Shown here piece by piece: positions 23,001 through 34,926 of a stretch of 64,000 nucleotides of DNA. The stretch is from Congeria kusceri (taxonomy: Eukaryota; Mollusca; Bivalvia; Myida; Dreissenidae): assembly GCA_027627225.1 (NCBI GenBank), contig CM051038.1:45160843-45224842 (forward strand), written 5' to 3'. The notes beneath the pieces are model-generated. The model worked only from the letters and a program-made list of their open reading frames with translations. It was not told the origin of the DNA and did not search any database. Numbering within the stretch: the stretch's first letter is position 1; the number at the start of each line of letters is the position of its first letter. Made by a program: the position numbers and the translations under genes.

Positions 23001-24112
23001 TTATATTGTACTTTTTGTTCATAGATTTGCACAAAATATTACATTTGTACAGTAGTATTATGTTTTTGGGCATATCTCAAAACATAAAAATGATACTTTT
23101 TCAGTTTTTTTATTCCCAAAACAATGTACTACATAAATATGTAAAAAACGGAAAATGTGATTTTTCATCCATAAGACACATTTTTGCAGCTGATGTCATA
23201 TTATGTGTATCGACTGCATAGCATGTTACTGCATTTATAACTGGTTACGTTCGCTTGATATAGAAGTAGGATTGTGTTTTGTATTGTTATGTACTATTTT
23301 TTCGGAACTATTTTTTCGGCTACTTCATCGTCGCGTATGTAAGGAAAAGGTACATTTTTGCTAAAGAACCGTCTTATGATAGAGGTGTGTGCGTGTGTGA
23401 CGTGACCGCTATTTATAGAATGATAAAATACCACATGTTTAACTATAAAGTTAACATAGTTTACACAAACTAGTTCGTTTAAAAGCCTGTAACCAGACGC
23501 GATCGAGAGCTCGAAGAGTGGAGATTAATCATTTTAAAATAGCTATGGAGGAGTCAGTGGCCAAAAACGTTTTTTTCACGTCACCAGTTTATTTACCTAT
23601 GGTATACATTTACATATGTGCGGCCATAATTGGAATTATAAATACAAATAATACATACAGCTTGTCACGTGGAATATATCGAAATAATACAGATAGACAG
23701 GAAACCCCGATATTAAAATTAAGCTGAAACGCGCTAATTATTTATATACAAATGTGTACATTGTTTTATATTGATCGAGCATTATAATTTTATATGACGT
23801 TTCGGGATTACAATGCATTTAATGGTAAAATTATTGCATAATTTGATACATTTCTTTCCGGATTACTCTATGAATTATTTGGTATTCATTTATGTATCAT
23901 TCAAAAATTCGCGTGCACTTCAAATGTAATGACGCTATGTAACGCTTTCTTGTATAAGATCAATAGAGAGTTAAATACAATGTAAATTCTGGGTTGTTGT
24001 CGAACACATGTGGCTACAGTAGAATTTAATATGGAACCAGCCGACTAGGAAACATGAGCCTAAATCCGCAAAGGAAACTCAGCGTAATGACAGGTAAGTA
24101 TACATATATATA
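23001..24112. other. Mostly non-coding; weak small ORF at 23545-23727
   Basis: An ATG at 23545 opens a 60-codon frame (MEESVAKNVFFTSPVYLPMV) with one hydrophobic segment (YIYICAAIIGII). A CTATTTATAG word lies about 130 bp upstream. No homologue recognised; I would not call it a gene without transcript evidence. Confidence 0.25.
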
Positions 24113-24235
24113 GGATCTGACACGAGTTGTCATGTCATACCATATTTTATTAAACGAGTTCAGGAATTGTGTTAGTGAGCGAGCCTTTGGCGAGTTTAAT
24201 AAAATATGGTATGAAATGACAACGAGTATCACATG
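24113..24235. repeat. Palindromic hairpin element
   Basis: Left arm ...GTCATACCATATTTTATTAAAC, right arm TTTAATAAAATATGGTATGA..., arms about 45 bp with a loop of about 30 bp. A solo foldback MITE by form. Confidence 0.75.
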
Positions 24236-24764
24236 CTTTTAAAGGAAAAAACAAAATCTAAATTTACCAAAAGAGTTAATAAATCCTCAAAGTGTACTGA
24301 CGTGACGTCTTTTCATGTTGACGACGTGATTTCACCGAAATAACGTCACATGATTGATCAGTCAAAGAATATGTAGCAAACGAAAACGCTCAAAATGTTA
24401 TCTTACACATGTGTAAGATAAAATATTCGTTATGGTTGTATTACACGGAAAACAAGGTATAGCGTGTGATAAAGATAGAATATCATTTTTGAAGAACATA
24501 GTGGATACAACCAGTATTATCCTGTTTTATAAATTATTTGTTATCTTTTGTTTTGTGTTATAGTTTTAAGGGATGAGTTTTGCTTACTTCAACTATTTAC
24601 ATATGTATTTGATTTTATTTAAAAAGCGTTGCAAAACATGCAAAGCAAAACATGTTTATCATACATTTGTGTAATACAATAGGTAGTGATTCGTAAGGAA
24701 GAAAGATTGTTATGTACTTTATATTTACGTCATTTGTCGAGTACATTCTGCTATTACTATCCTA
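24236..24764. other. Non-coding stretch
   Basis: Several TGACGT-like words near 24300-24350; otherwise nothing. Confidence 0.4.
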
Positions 24765-24943
24765 GACATAATATTGCAAATAAAAACAAGCGCCTCGCAT
24801 GTATTGCAGACATAATATTGCAAATAAAAACAAGCGCCTTGCATGTATTGCAGACATAATATTGCAAATAAAAACAAGCGCCTTGCATGTATTGCAGACA
24901 TAATATTGCAAATAAAAACAAGCGCCTTGCATGTATTGCAGAC
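24765..24943. repeat. 44-bp minisatellite, four copies
   Basis: GACATAATATTGCAAATAAA starts at 24765, 24809, 24853 and 24897. Copies differ at one position (CTCGCATG versus CTTGCATG). Confidence 0.95.
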
Positions 24944-26165
24944 AAAAAAGAAGCTAGTATGTATTTAAAATAAAAATAGTGTATATGTTAATTGAAACCG
25001 GGGAGCTACAAACTATAAGTTAAACATGATTTTATCATAAAAACGCTACGCAGAAATAATGTTCTGTATCACGCATACTTCAAGTTCGAGTCCGGAAGTA
25101 CTGACGGGCACAAACATTGAAAGATTAAATTGTCTGGTAAATGAATTTGACACGCGGACACTTAAATTAGACTTTGGACGGAAAAAGCTTGTTGGCTGAT
25201 ATTAGTTTTGTCAATAATCTAGGCGTAAATAATGAAACAAAAAGAAGAAAATAGAGTGAAAAAAGATGTCAACAAAACATACGCTTATTGACTGCTCTCA
25301 GTTGGATACATTCAGAAGGAGTGGCTATAAACCTGATATCAAAGGAGTGTCTGAAAATCAATGAGCAGAAAATGTTGCAATTAAAGGGACTTGACGTATT
25401 TTCGAACAATGTCATTAAACGTTCAAACTGCAAAATATATAGCAACTTAAGAACTCAAATATAATATCAAGACAAGCATAACCAAAAGAAACATATTTTG
25501 TTTCCAACAGTGCAACAACTTTTGACAGCCTCATTAAAAGCCTTTCACGCTAACCAATCGGTCAGATGATCTAATATGTACTATGTTTGTGCATTCTTAA
25601 CACTATGCAAATGATACATATTTTCATAAAATTCTATGATCAGAAAATTCCATGATCAGAACAGAATAAATACATTTCCAGAATCGTTTCTTGTTACAAA
25701 CGATTATATGTTTTTTTTCTCAATTTCTATGTAAGAAATAATTTTTGATTTATCGTTGTTTAGCGGCCAATAAAGAACGATTTGGAGTTCCAATGCATAG
25801 GAATTAATAATGAGGCAAACTGGTCGTATATATCTAGATCTATAATATGGTGCAATATTTAATGATTGTGATATAAACCCATTTTAGTCTTTTACTATAA
25901 CTGATGCGCCGAAGTACTTTTCTTGAACCGCATTCAATGTGTTATAATCTGCATTCGATTGTATTTAACTTCCCTGCTTCCTGCATGAGAACACGTTTTT
26001 TTAATGCGCTTTGATTTTGAATACAATGTTTTATTTAATGCAAAGTAGTGAAATATAGAAAAATATCAGTGAGATATATCGCTATATCACTCACAGTGAG
26101 GTACTACTTTTTGGGTACCGATTAAATACAGTAAATGAAACGGACTGTCATCGATGTCCGGCTCA
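24944..26165. other. Non-coding AT-rich region
   Basis: No gene or RNA recognised. A TCAGTGAG..CTCACAGTGAG inverted motif lies near 26070-26100, related in style to the hairpin family at 26430. Confidence 0.45.
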
Positions 26166-26171
26166 AAACTG

Positions 26172-26206
26172 TAAAATGACGTCATTATTTTGACGTCATG
26201 ACGTTA
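26172..26206. promoter_or_regulatory. Two CRE-like sites plus a partial third
   Basis: ATGACGTCAT at about 26175 and TGACGTCATGACGT at about 26190 contain two full TGACGTCA palindromes. They could bind CREB/ATF-type factors, but sit among transposon-like repeats with no gene next to them. Confidence 0.3.
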
Positions 26207-26271
26207 TGAGATCCGCGATATTTTCCAATAAAATGTAAAACAAAGATCAATAAAGCATAAACTAAAAATAA

Positions 26272-26419
26272 AATGTGTTTGTTTTCGGTGTGATAACGCG
26301 TGATATCATCACCGGAGACGGAGGCAATTTACATTATTTGTGTATTAAATATTAATTAATTTATTATTCACTCCGTTTCCAGTGATGATATCACGCGTTA
26401 TCACACCGAAAACACACAA
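26272..26419. repeat. Near-perfect palindromic hairpin element
   Basis: GTTTTCGGTGTGATAACGCG and TGATATCATCACCGG on the left pair with CCAGTGATGATATCACGCG and TTATCACACCGAAAAC on the right. Arms of about 50 bp, loop of about 45 bp. Foldback MITE by form. Confidence 0.85.
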
Positions 26420-26429
26420 CTATCCTCTG

Positions 26430-26620
26430 TTTATTATATGCTTTTCAGTGAAATATCGAATTTTATTGGTGAAATAAATTTTATTATTTTTACTGTTGGA
26501 GCAGTGAATAAGATTTTATATTTTCACTGCTGCGGCAGTGAAAATATAACGTAAAACGCACTATTGTTCTATCCATAGCATCAATCTACCAGTAGTGGTT
26601 TACCTCCCTTCGCAAGTCTA
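26430..26620. repeat. Hairpin MITE, 'TTTTCACTGCT' family, copy 2
   Basis: TATTTTCACTGCTGCGGCAG and its complement at the centre; inverted relative to the copy at 1054-1235, with shared AACGCACTATT and CCAGTAGTGG words on the flank. Confidence 0.65.
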
Positions 26621-26859
26621 TATACATGTACAGTATCTACAGTACACACATGCTAAAAATTCAACAGAAATATAATTTAGCGACAACGACGCAATTATTT
26701 TGGCACTTTTTCCCACCATATTTATGATATTTTGAAATCATTTAAGACGTCATTCGTACTACGTCAGAATATACAAACGTGCGACGTTTAAGCGTATTTC
26801 GCGCAATTATATTTTTTTTATTATCGAAAGCTTTAAATAAAAATAAATATTTATTTAGG
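26621..26859. other. Non-coding stretch
   Basis: Nothing recognised. Confidence 0.4.
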
Positions 26860-27020
26860 TGAATTATCGAATATTTATTTTACTCGTGGTCATAGAAAAC
26901 AATATTTTCACTCGTGGCTACGCCACTCGTGAAAATATTGTTTCTATACAGTAACCACTCGTGAAATAAAATTCAGTAACCACTCGTGACATAAAAATCG
27001 ATCATTCACCGAGATCAACA
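26860..27020. repeat. Hairpin MITE, 'CACTCGTGGC' family, copy 1
   Basis: Centre ACTCGTGGCTACGCCACTCG with flanking AATATTTTC / GAAAATATT and CGTGGTCATAGAAA / TTTCTATACAGTAACCACTCG. Related copies at 27800-27905, 34927-35070 and 48865-49008. Confidence 0.8.
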
Positions 27021-27589
27021 AATATTCTCTATTTAAACATATTGAATAGGGTTTCAGCAGTCCCTTATTTCAACTGCTTCAAATTCTTCACCCAGCAGCT
27101 TTTTGTCTTGTTGATATCTTCAATGCCAAGAACAGAAACATAAAACTACGTCAGGATCCATCCTTTCCAGAACAGCGTTCAAATCACAAACAAAACAAAA
27201 TGTTGAGTAAAATAATTGTACTGATTTTGGCACAAAAAGAATGTATGGGCCTCTAAAAATGACAATAACAATAAACATGCAAAAAAAACAAACCAACGGC
27301 GTCAAAAGCCGTAACCTCTTTGGAGGAGTACATAACACAAAACTTCTTCATGAATATGAGTCCGTGTCTCACATTCTACTTTTTTGTACCAATTGTACAA
27401 ACATATTTTCAAAATAGAAAAAACACTAATTTGCGATATCAGTCAATCCTCAAATACAGGATTAAAAAAAATCAAAGCAACATAGGTTATTTATAGGAAA
27501 TTGTATTTTAAAATAATTATACATTAACGTGAATATTATTAAAACAATTTATGACATATTAATCCGGATGAGTTAAATTTACAAAGAAA
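27021..27589. other. Non-coding stretch
   Basis: A minus-strand 72-codon frame at 27120-27338 has no recognisable domain and is not called. Confidence 0.4.
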
Positions 27590-27680
27590 CAGGGGGTTAA
27601 GCTGATTATTTCTCAGACACTTCTCAGACATAATGTAGGTCGAAGATAAATCCGAAGGCCAATGACATCTGACGGCACTG
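27590..27680. repeat. Dispersed repeat C, fragment
   Basis: GGTTAAGCTGATTATTTCTC, CAGACATAATGTAGGTCGAAGAT and CAATGACATCTGACG match GGTTAAGCTGATTACTTCTC and following words at 33938-34012 (and 47876-47950) with gaps. Confidence 0.65.
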
Positions 27681-27799
27681 AAACGACTAGGTTAAATATG
27701 GATTGCGAAAGTCTCAGGCATTGTCATCGATTTCGCCTCTTAGTGCACTTAACGTCAATACCGAAGAGGAAGTAAATATTAAATTTATAGAGTATATTG

Positions 27800-27905
27800 T
27801 TGATTTCGGTAAATAATCGAATTCACGAGTGGTATAAAAAAGACTCGTGGATACGCCACTCGTGAAAATAATATTTTCTATGACCACGAGTGAAATAAAA
27901 TTCAC
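27800..27905. repeat. Hairpin MITE, 'CACTCGTGGC' family, copy 2
   Basis: GACTCGTGGATACGCCACTC in the centre, CACGAGTGGTATAA on the left and GACCACGAGTGAAATAAAAT on the right. Shorter and more asymmetric than copy 1. Confidence 0.75.
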
Positions 27906-28930
27906 CTTTATTCATATAAATATTAAAAATGCAAACAGAAATGAATTGCAACGACAAATTCCATCGGAGAACACACAAGGCCGAAATGTTTGGAGACGCT
28001 ATTTTGGAGTTGTGTATTGAAATTGACATTTTCAAGATCGTGTCAATATTGACTTTAGCATTTACAATTTTTGGTAAAAAATGATTTAGGCTCAATATAA
28101 ACTGATCCTGTGTAGTGACGTTTAGTGCATTTATTTGGAATGCATTGAAATAATTGTGTATGGATGATTTATTTTTCCATTGATGACGTCATATCACTAC
28201 CAAAGTGCGAGTTTGTGTGAATATTAAAAAAAACAAACGTTTTTGTGAATTATGATAATTAGAATTATTAAACTGTATACGTTCCTGGTATCAAATTGTT
28301 TGTTTTGTTGAATTTGATTCATTTTTACTGAAAATGTTGACTTCATAGTTGATTCCGAGTAATATGACGTACCTCCAAACATTGACTGACATGCGCCTAA
28401 ACGCTAGCGACCTGAAATAAAAAAATATATCAGGCACCTTTGTATTAGGATTTCAGCATAGTGGCATGATAGAACACGATACAAAGACGAAACACACACA
28501 AAACAAAAAAAAAATGTTAAAACGGGAAAATTAATATCAATGCAAACTATTGGAACTAATTTGTTTACATTCAGAAAACTACACAATAGGCACATGCAAA
28601 TACAAATTATTTTGTTGTATCTGTTTAACAATATTCGTACATAGGACTGTTTGTTATTTGAATAAACCTGTAGACATTAAAAGTTCACTTAATGACGCTA
28701 CCAATTATTTAATTTTCATTAGGAAATGCTTGCATTCTCTTTATGGTTTATTGTTCTTTTCATTTGATTTTGTTTCGCGATAAATAATAAATATATTTTT
28801 TTATCAAACATTCAAAGCACACAATGATAGTACGATACCTGTTTTAAAATTTAATAGTTTTTGGTGCGTAACATACCATTGCATAGGTTAATAAAGGCTC
28901 TTTTGCGCCAAAATTAATATTTGAGCATAC
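27906..28930. other. Non-coding stretch
   Basis: No gene recognised; scattered short frames only. Confidence 0.4.
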
Positions 28931-29041
28931 CTCTCACCAAGACCATAGTATTTAAGATAATGGCGGAGGAAGCTTATAGCTGGGTGGGCCCATTTTCCAG
29001 GCGCCAAGCCTTCATATGCAAGATAAAGGACTTGCTTCTCT
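28931..29041 (-). pseudogene. Exon-like scrap, possible DUF7869-type transposase-derived protein
   Basis: Minus strand: a TTTTTTAG acceptor, then codons for KQVLYLAYEGLAPGKW, AHPAISFLRHYLKYYG and LGER, then a GAGAG|GTATGC donor. The segment resembles the part of DUF7869-like proteins before their HADNC..QNKN motif (pattern: QV..LIDEG..GKG...ISYLHHF...GLGE). The conserved acidic residue pair is partly lost (AYEG for IDEG), and I found no neighbouring exons, so it is probably a remnant. The family match is from memory. Confidence 0.4.
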
Positions 29042-30478
29042 AAAAAAATAAATAAAACAAATAACAGCAAATCACACACACCTTATTTCTGGTGGATTCA
29101 GTTCACTTTTATTTAAAAAATAGTTTCTGTACTCATGTTATGATTAAATACCATTTCAAATAGTAAAAACTCCTGCAGACATGTGTATTGTTTGATATTT
29201 TGGTTGGTAAAATGACCTTACAGTTACAAAGCAATGAGGCGGGTCAATCAGGCCATGCCTTAAATGCATTCAATGCTCTTAAAAACCAATCGGCCTATGA
29301 TATAAGAAACAGTGCAACTGTCTGGGCTCTTAGAGTACCTGCCATGAGTTAGCCGATCAGAATTCACAAACCATAAGAAACGTCTAAAAGAATACAACTT
29401 GCTTTTTTAAAAGTTTGTTTAAGCAGTAAAGTTTCTTTAACAATTTTTATTGTTAATACTAAAAATTAGAAATGTTTTTGGTTTCAATGACAATTTTAAA
29501 AATTACTTATGCAAAAACATAATTTTTAAGTGCGATCAATGCCCAGGCATGAGTTAGTCTATATGAAAAAAAAGCAAATCACATTAATAATGTCTTGAAG
29601 ACTTCCATTAACATTTAAGGGCATAATTATGTTCGCATTTTAGAAATAAAAAGTAAAGCATTTGCAAAATTGTCTTATCAAAACTAGTGCACTTATAATA
29701 TGTATGTGAGTTTTTAACGTTATTTTATTAAGAAATTACAATTTGAAATTGCTGCCACTTGAATATATTGTCTGACAAAATTACTTCCGGGTCAAACTCT
29801 GCTGATATTTTTTACATGGAAAAGGCAAATAATTTGATAGATAAATAATGACACCAACCGAAAATGCCATACGTACCTGTTGAAATTGGTTTTCCATGTA
29901 CAAAGTCCAACAATACAGCTTTTATGTTAAAATTGACCGAAAAACCATGGCCATTTCCGATATCAAAACGACGTTGTTTACACATATTGCGACCAGCGAC
30001 ACCTTCCGCTCGGGGGAAATTATCTTAATAAACTGGTTACAAACAGTAACATTTACTGATTTCACAATATTTAAGGGATAAAGAGATTAAGTTTGTTACT
30101 TATGATATTTTCTATCGAAATCACTGCATACTAATGACATGCACGCTTAATTAAACAATAAAATAATTGGAGAAAATGGTGTAGAAATTTTAATCTTGTT
30201 TTTTCTCGATAACGTCGTTACCACCACAGGACTCATTTTCGCTGAACTCGTCACATATACATATTAGATGCAACAAACACAACCGTCAGAGAAATGGTGA
30301 GAATGCATACATAAGACCTTTAGTGTTATTGCATTTGTGCATACAATTTATAAGACTTCAGACATAATTTTGTGAGAATGCCAGGATTGTATGTGTAGAC
30401 TCATTTTAATTATGGAACAAATAATAACAATGTAGTGAAACAACAATTGCTACAGTAAATAGATTATTATTTATTTAT
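29042..30478. other. Non-coding stretch
   Basis: No gene recognised. Short inverted words (TTTACATGGAAAA / TTTTCCATGTA) flank 29810-29900, perhaps another small foldback element. Confidence 0.4.
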
Positions 30479-30618
30479 TATTATTTTCTGCACTTCATCG
30501 GTGTATGAACTGTTGGGAAATTTACGCCTAATTTGCATAAACGGCCAGGGCGTTTATGCATAAATTAGGCGTATTTTTCCCGACATTTCACACCGATGAA
30601 ATGCAGAAAATAATTCTC
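30479..30618. repeat. Long palindromic hairpin element
   Basis: ATTATTTTCTGCACTTCATC on the left pairs with GATGAAATGCAGAAAATAAT on the right; inner ACGCCTAATTTGCATAAACG pairs with CGTTTATGCATAAATTAGGC. Arms of about 65 bp with almost no loop. Confidence 0.88.
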
Positions 30619-31080
30619 ACAAATATTCATTTTTTATAATTACATCCAAAAGTAGATATAAACTTTACTTTTAAATTTTTAAGGGCCGCATCTGACGTGT
30701 AGCTTCCGGCGTAGGAATCCCCCTTTTAGTTTCGGTTTCATTGTCGTCGAACGGCATTTCTAATTTCTCGTCAGACATTTCAAATCGCTGTGGATCATTT
30801 CGGAGTTTAGTTTCTGGTTAAAACAGTTCAAATATTCCAGTGTGCGTTATCAATTTCATCGTCTGGAACACCGGCAACCGATAAATCATTTTGTTTACGA
30901 ACGATTGTGTATACATCGTAAACGTTCGCGCAAAACAATGAGGTCATTTCGCAAAATCGCATGAATGTAAACATCGTAAAACGTTGGCGCAAAAAATATG
31001 ACGTCATTTCGCAAATAGAGAACAAAAAAGTAGTAAGGTCATGAATAACAAAAAGGTAATTTGCTTACGCAGCCGGTTAA
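30619..31080. other. Possible minus-strand coding scrap at 30680-30810
   Basis: The complement of about 30810-30680 encodes RNDPQRFEMSDEKLEMPF, DDNETETKRG and PTPEATRQMRP without a stop and with charged, protein-like composition. I do not recognise the family, and see no start, splice pair or neighbour. Two related 'CGTAAACGTT.GCGCAAAA' words with GACGTCATTTCGCAAA follow near 30915 and 30975, an imperfect duplication of about 60 bp. Confidence 0.25.
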
Positions 31081-31789
31081 TAGGGGTATGAATGACAGGT
31101 CACGTGGGCGGATTATCCAATCAGAATGCAGCGTTTACGTTAATATGCAAACAGTTGTATTTTTTTTAATGTGAGCGATGCCATTTCATATATTTACTTT
31201 GATATATTCCGTTGTAAATAGTCACCCTGCTTTCAGATATTATTTCCCTACCGATAATGATCTGATTAACAACAAGCCCATGCGCGCTGGGCACCGCGGC
31301 TGATGAACGAGCACGCGAAGGAGAGGAGGTGTACCGACTATTCCTAGATTTTTCTTATTGTTCGGACTGTATGATTTATTTGTATTAATCACTACATTGG
31401 AAAGACAACACTGGTTTAATTGTTATTATCCTTTTATTTTTACTTTGTTAATTATAGATGTTTTTCTTTAATAACTACATAAATCCAATTGAGTATAATT
31501 CCAAAATAAAGTGATTTAAAAAATGTGTCCACTTTTTAGCTTAAACTTTTTCCAACTAACGTTTTGCTTGTATAAAATCAACTTTCTAAATACTGGAAAT
31601 TGAGGTGTGACACCATTGACATTTTACTTGACATTAAGTATTAACAGAGAGCTGAGCAACGTAAATATTAAACACACACAATCACTCTGGTAAATTAACA
31701 GATCGGATTTAGCATCAACATTTAAACATGAACATACGTAAATTAATCGTAGTTCGTGACAGGATGGTAACGGATTTCCGGGCCTTTCT
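31081..31789. other. Non-coding; CACGTG and CCAAT words near 31100
   Basis: GGTCACGTGGGCGGATTATCC followed by CCAATCAG at 31098-31126 resembles a promoter cluster (E-box, CCAAT), but no downstream gene was found. Confidence 0.3.
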
Positions 31790-32640
31790 GCGGAGGGTAG
31801 AGCGGACCGTGACCGCTTCCTGTCAAGGATGATAACCACCGACGAGACATGCTGTGGCTGCATGATCCGGAGACCAAGTCACAGCCTGTAGTATGGGCGC
31901 AGACCGGATCCCCATCCCCATAGAAGGCCAAGGTTCTCCGCAGCGGAGGAAAATACATCATGGCCGTTTGTCATGTTCGACGACGTAGACGGTATGAACC
32001 TTAAACACGCGGTGCCAAAGGGTCAGATGGTTAAAGCCGACTACTTTTGCAAGGTAAGACTTTTATTACAATTATTATCATCGAAAACATAGCATTATAT
32101 TAATAATTATGATATAAATTTCTTAGCGAATTTAAATGCAAACTCATGTGATTTGTGAAATGATACAAAAATAAATAGCATCCCTAATTAAATAAACAAC
32201 AACGTCGTGATTATAATTATAATTATATGATTATTTCAATCATCCATAATTTAAAATAGCTAATTAAGCTCAATTCTTTCATACGTCAAATATTATCAAT
32301 TAGTGATCGTGTTTAATTTGAATGTGCGAACATGAGACAATATTCCGTTAAGTGGAATTCCAATTATAAAAAGACATTAAACTGGATTTAAAATACGCCA
32401 TTTACTCTGCATAGGCGCTCCACCTTGATATCGTGGATGCTCTAAGGAAGAAGCGACCCGGTGTGCTCCTTGAGCATTGTCCTACACATGGACAATGCGT
32501 CATCAGACAATGCAGGGACCACCGCTTTGGAGGTGGCAGTTTTGGGATTTTGTACGATATCCCATTTACCTTATTTGCCGGAACTAACGCTATTTGAACG
32601 ATGTATTTTGTATGTAAAGTCATGCATGTAATTTAAGTCC
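31790..32640 (+). pseudogene. Mariner-type transposase remnant with intron-like insertion
   Basis: A cut-and-paste DDD/E transposase relic. Part 1 (31800-32053): DRFLSRMITTDET, slip, WLHDPETKSQPVVW, GSPSP then a stop, KAKVLRSGGKYIMA, slip, MNLKHAVPKGQMVKADYFCK. These match the mariner catalytic block around DE-W..HYDPETK and the VPKGQ region. Part 2 (32415-32640): HLDIVDALRKKRPGVL, slip, HMDNASSDNAG, ending HLPYLPEL, matching the HHDNAPAH and HPPYSPDL motifs. The two parts are separated by 361 bp bounded by AAG|GTAAGA and TCTGCATAG|GCG, which joins the reading cleanly. At least three frameshifts and one stop: not functional. Confidence 0.82.
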
Positions 32641-33224
32641 TATTTATTTTTGAACAACCCTAGTAGTGTTGTTTATCATTTAAATGGCCTGTACTCAGCG
32701 ATTTTAAAACAAAAAATGTACTGCACTATAGCCTTTTTGTAACCAAACTTGCACGTCAGTAAAATGTCGTTGACCCATATATGTAATTTAAGAGCTAACA
32801 AGAGTTATACCCCGATAATTATTTGGTATTGACCGGTCTTCTTTTTATAAAGGGGGCGTACTCAGGTTGTTGACTAGATGCGTGTATATTTCCAGACATG
32901 AGTATATAGTTAAATAGCAGTTCGAAAGCGTAGGCAGTCAAAGTACGGATCGCTTTTCCTCTTTCTTTCTTAACGAAAGATAATCTTGTATTTAATGATT
33001 GTTAATCAATGCTTTGCATTGACCGTTCCAAGGCTTTGGCGTTAAATCTTTTTGACCGAAGTTTATGTAGTTAATACTTGTGTATTCTTTTTTGTCATCG
33101 TGCCTCGCACAGTTCTATTGATCTGGTTTACATCCAATCATTGAGTATTTGAACTGTCATTAAATTGAATTCAAAACTCTATTTTATTATGGTTCAATTT
33201 CATTATGATGCAATGAAGTTAATG
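32641..33224. other. Non-coding stretch
   Basis: No gene recognised. CATTGACCGTTCCAAGG near 33018 is shared with the repeat at 34150, so this may be part of the same dispersed family. Confidence 0.4.
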
Positions 33225-33510
33225 CTATGAGGTTAAGTTTTATTTACATTTACATGTTTTGTAAACAATTCTTGGTCAAGAGCGAGCTTCGGGCGCCCGT
33301 ACACCGGTTTAACCCTCCGAAGCTTTGCAATTATCGTTCCAAGCCGGTAACCCCAGATTTATTAATATGTTGTTTTTTTGTTTTTATTGTTTCTATTACT
33401 GAATTGTGCTGTGTTGTTTTGGTAATTGGTCTCTTGCCTGAGGATCGTGTGCTGTTAATACGAGTTCTCTCCAACTGATGCAGCTGGAGTTACACTTGTT
33501 TATCTGTACA
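33225..33510. repeat. Dispersed repeat D, copy 1
   Basis: CTATGAGGTTAA, TTACATGTTTTGT, GTTCCAAG and CTGTGTTG..GGCAATT-like words occur in the same order at 34040-34330 (and 47978-48268), with many substitutions. About 280 bp, non-coding. Note that the longer duplication begins between the two copies. Confidence 0.65.
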
Positions 33511-34039
33511 TTTATTGTCATTATAATCATGCTGTTGCCTTTGTGTCATTAAAACATAAGATATATAATCTGGTTTAATATTTTAATATGCATAAGTTAT
33601 TGTTTATCTATTTTCGATTGACTGGTAATAATCACAATTTAGCATGTTGAAGTAGCTCGAACTTTGTGACGGTGTTACATTTCTAAACGTTCGTTTTACT
33701 TTAAAAAAGCTATATATTTGTATTACCTACCTTACTATATAAATGAAATTAAGCGTTTTAAAATATTTACCATATTGTTGAAATAATCTCCTCCCATCAG
33801 GCAACATTGTGTGATGTTTCATGGTTTTGATTCGTTATGTTGCCCTCATCATTATTCAAAGTTGAGCAATCTGCGCGGAATATTGATACCATTTGTAAAA
33901 TATCGATGTGTCTGTTATTAATTCACAAATCAACAAGTGGTTAAGCTGATTACTTCTCAGACAAGTATAATGTCGGTTGAAGATTTCTGGAAAGGTCAAT
34001 GACAGCCGACGTATTCTCTTTTATTGCTGTTTAATTTGA

Positions 34040-34330
34040 ATTGCGATGCTATGAGGTTAATTATTTACACTTACATGTTTTGTGAATAATTCTGGGCCAA
34101 GTGTAAGGTTCGTGCTCACGTAAACCGGTTTTAACTCCCAATGCTTTGCATTGACCGTTCCAAGGCAGTGACCCAGTTTTATTTTTCATGTGTGTTTTGT
34201 GTTTGCTATGTGTTTTTGTGATGTGCTGTGTATTTTTTTTGGCAATTTATCACTTGCCATAAATAAAGGTCCTCGGGCTGCTAATAAGAGTTTTCTCCAG
34301 CTGTCGCAACTTTATCTTCAATGTCTGTAT
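34040..34330. repeat. Dispersed repeat D, copy 2 (duplication copy 1)
   Basis: Diverged relative of 33225-33510 (GCTATGAGGTTAATTATTTA, TTCTCCAGCTGTCGCAACTT against the earlier TTCTCTCCAACTGATGCAGC). Confidence 0.65.
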
Positions 34331-34410
34331 TAATTATAAATTGCGGATGTCATCAGCATTGTTTCTCCTTTTAGTACTCTCGAAGTGAATATTGCAGGAG
34401 GTAAATATAT

Positions 34411-34562
34411 TATACCGTGTTCACATCTGCTAATCCAGTTCAAGATTAGTCGGGTCCTAATTGGTGGCCAAGATAAAAACTCACCAAAAATAATCAAGCT
34501 TAAAAAAATCTACATTACTTCAAATTGTTCTAGGATTACAAGTTATTATGAACACGGTATAA
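34411..34562. repeat. Small TIR element (about 150 bp), duplication copy 1
   Basis: Ends TATACCGTGTTCA and TGAACACGGTATA form terminal inverted repeats. The short open frame spanning it is not a gene. Confidence 0.55.
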
Positions 34563-34926
34563 AATAATGAAACATTAGCTCATCAGCAGCAGAGAAACTG
34601 AATATGATAACATTTGTCAAACACGAACATAGAAAATACTAGGTTAGTGTTGAATAAAGATAAGTTTATTTAGCGAGGCTTAGAAAACATGAACCACGAG
34701 CCTTGTCACGTAAATACGTAATAATTGAATAATATATTTGTCACGATGACATACTTTACATTTGCTATCGCGTAAATGAGCAAAATAATAATTCCCAAAT
34801 AAACTATCCATTACTTTTATACGGCTATGATACACATTTTTATTTGATGCTATGCGGTAAATAAGTGGAGAATACCAGTGAATGATCATTATTTATCGTT
34901 CAAAAGCATGAAATAAAAAGAAAACG

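Noticed and set aside
24757..24945. 62-codon minus-strand repeat frame
   Set aside because: Translation of the 44-bp minisatellite.
31098..31126. Promoter call from CACGTG and CCAAT words
   Set aside because: No gene starts nearby on either strand; short motifs of this kind arise by chance.
34385..34567. 60-codon frame (also 48323-48505)
   Set aside because: Covers a small element with TATACCGTGTTCA inverted ends.
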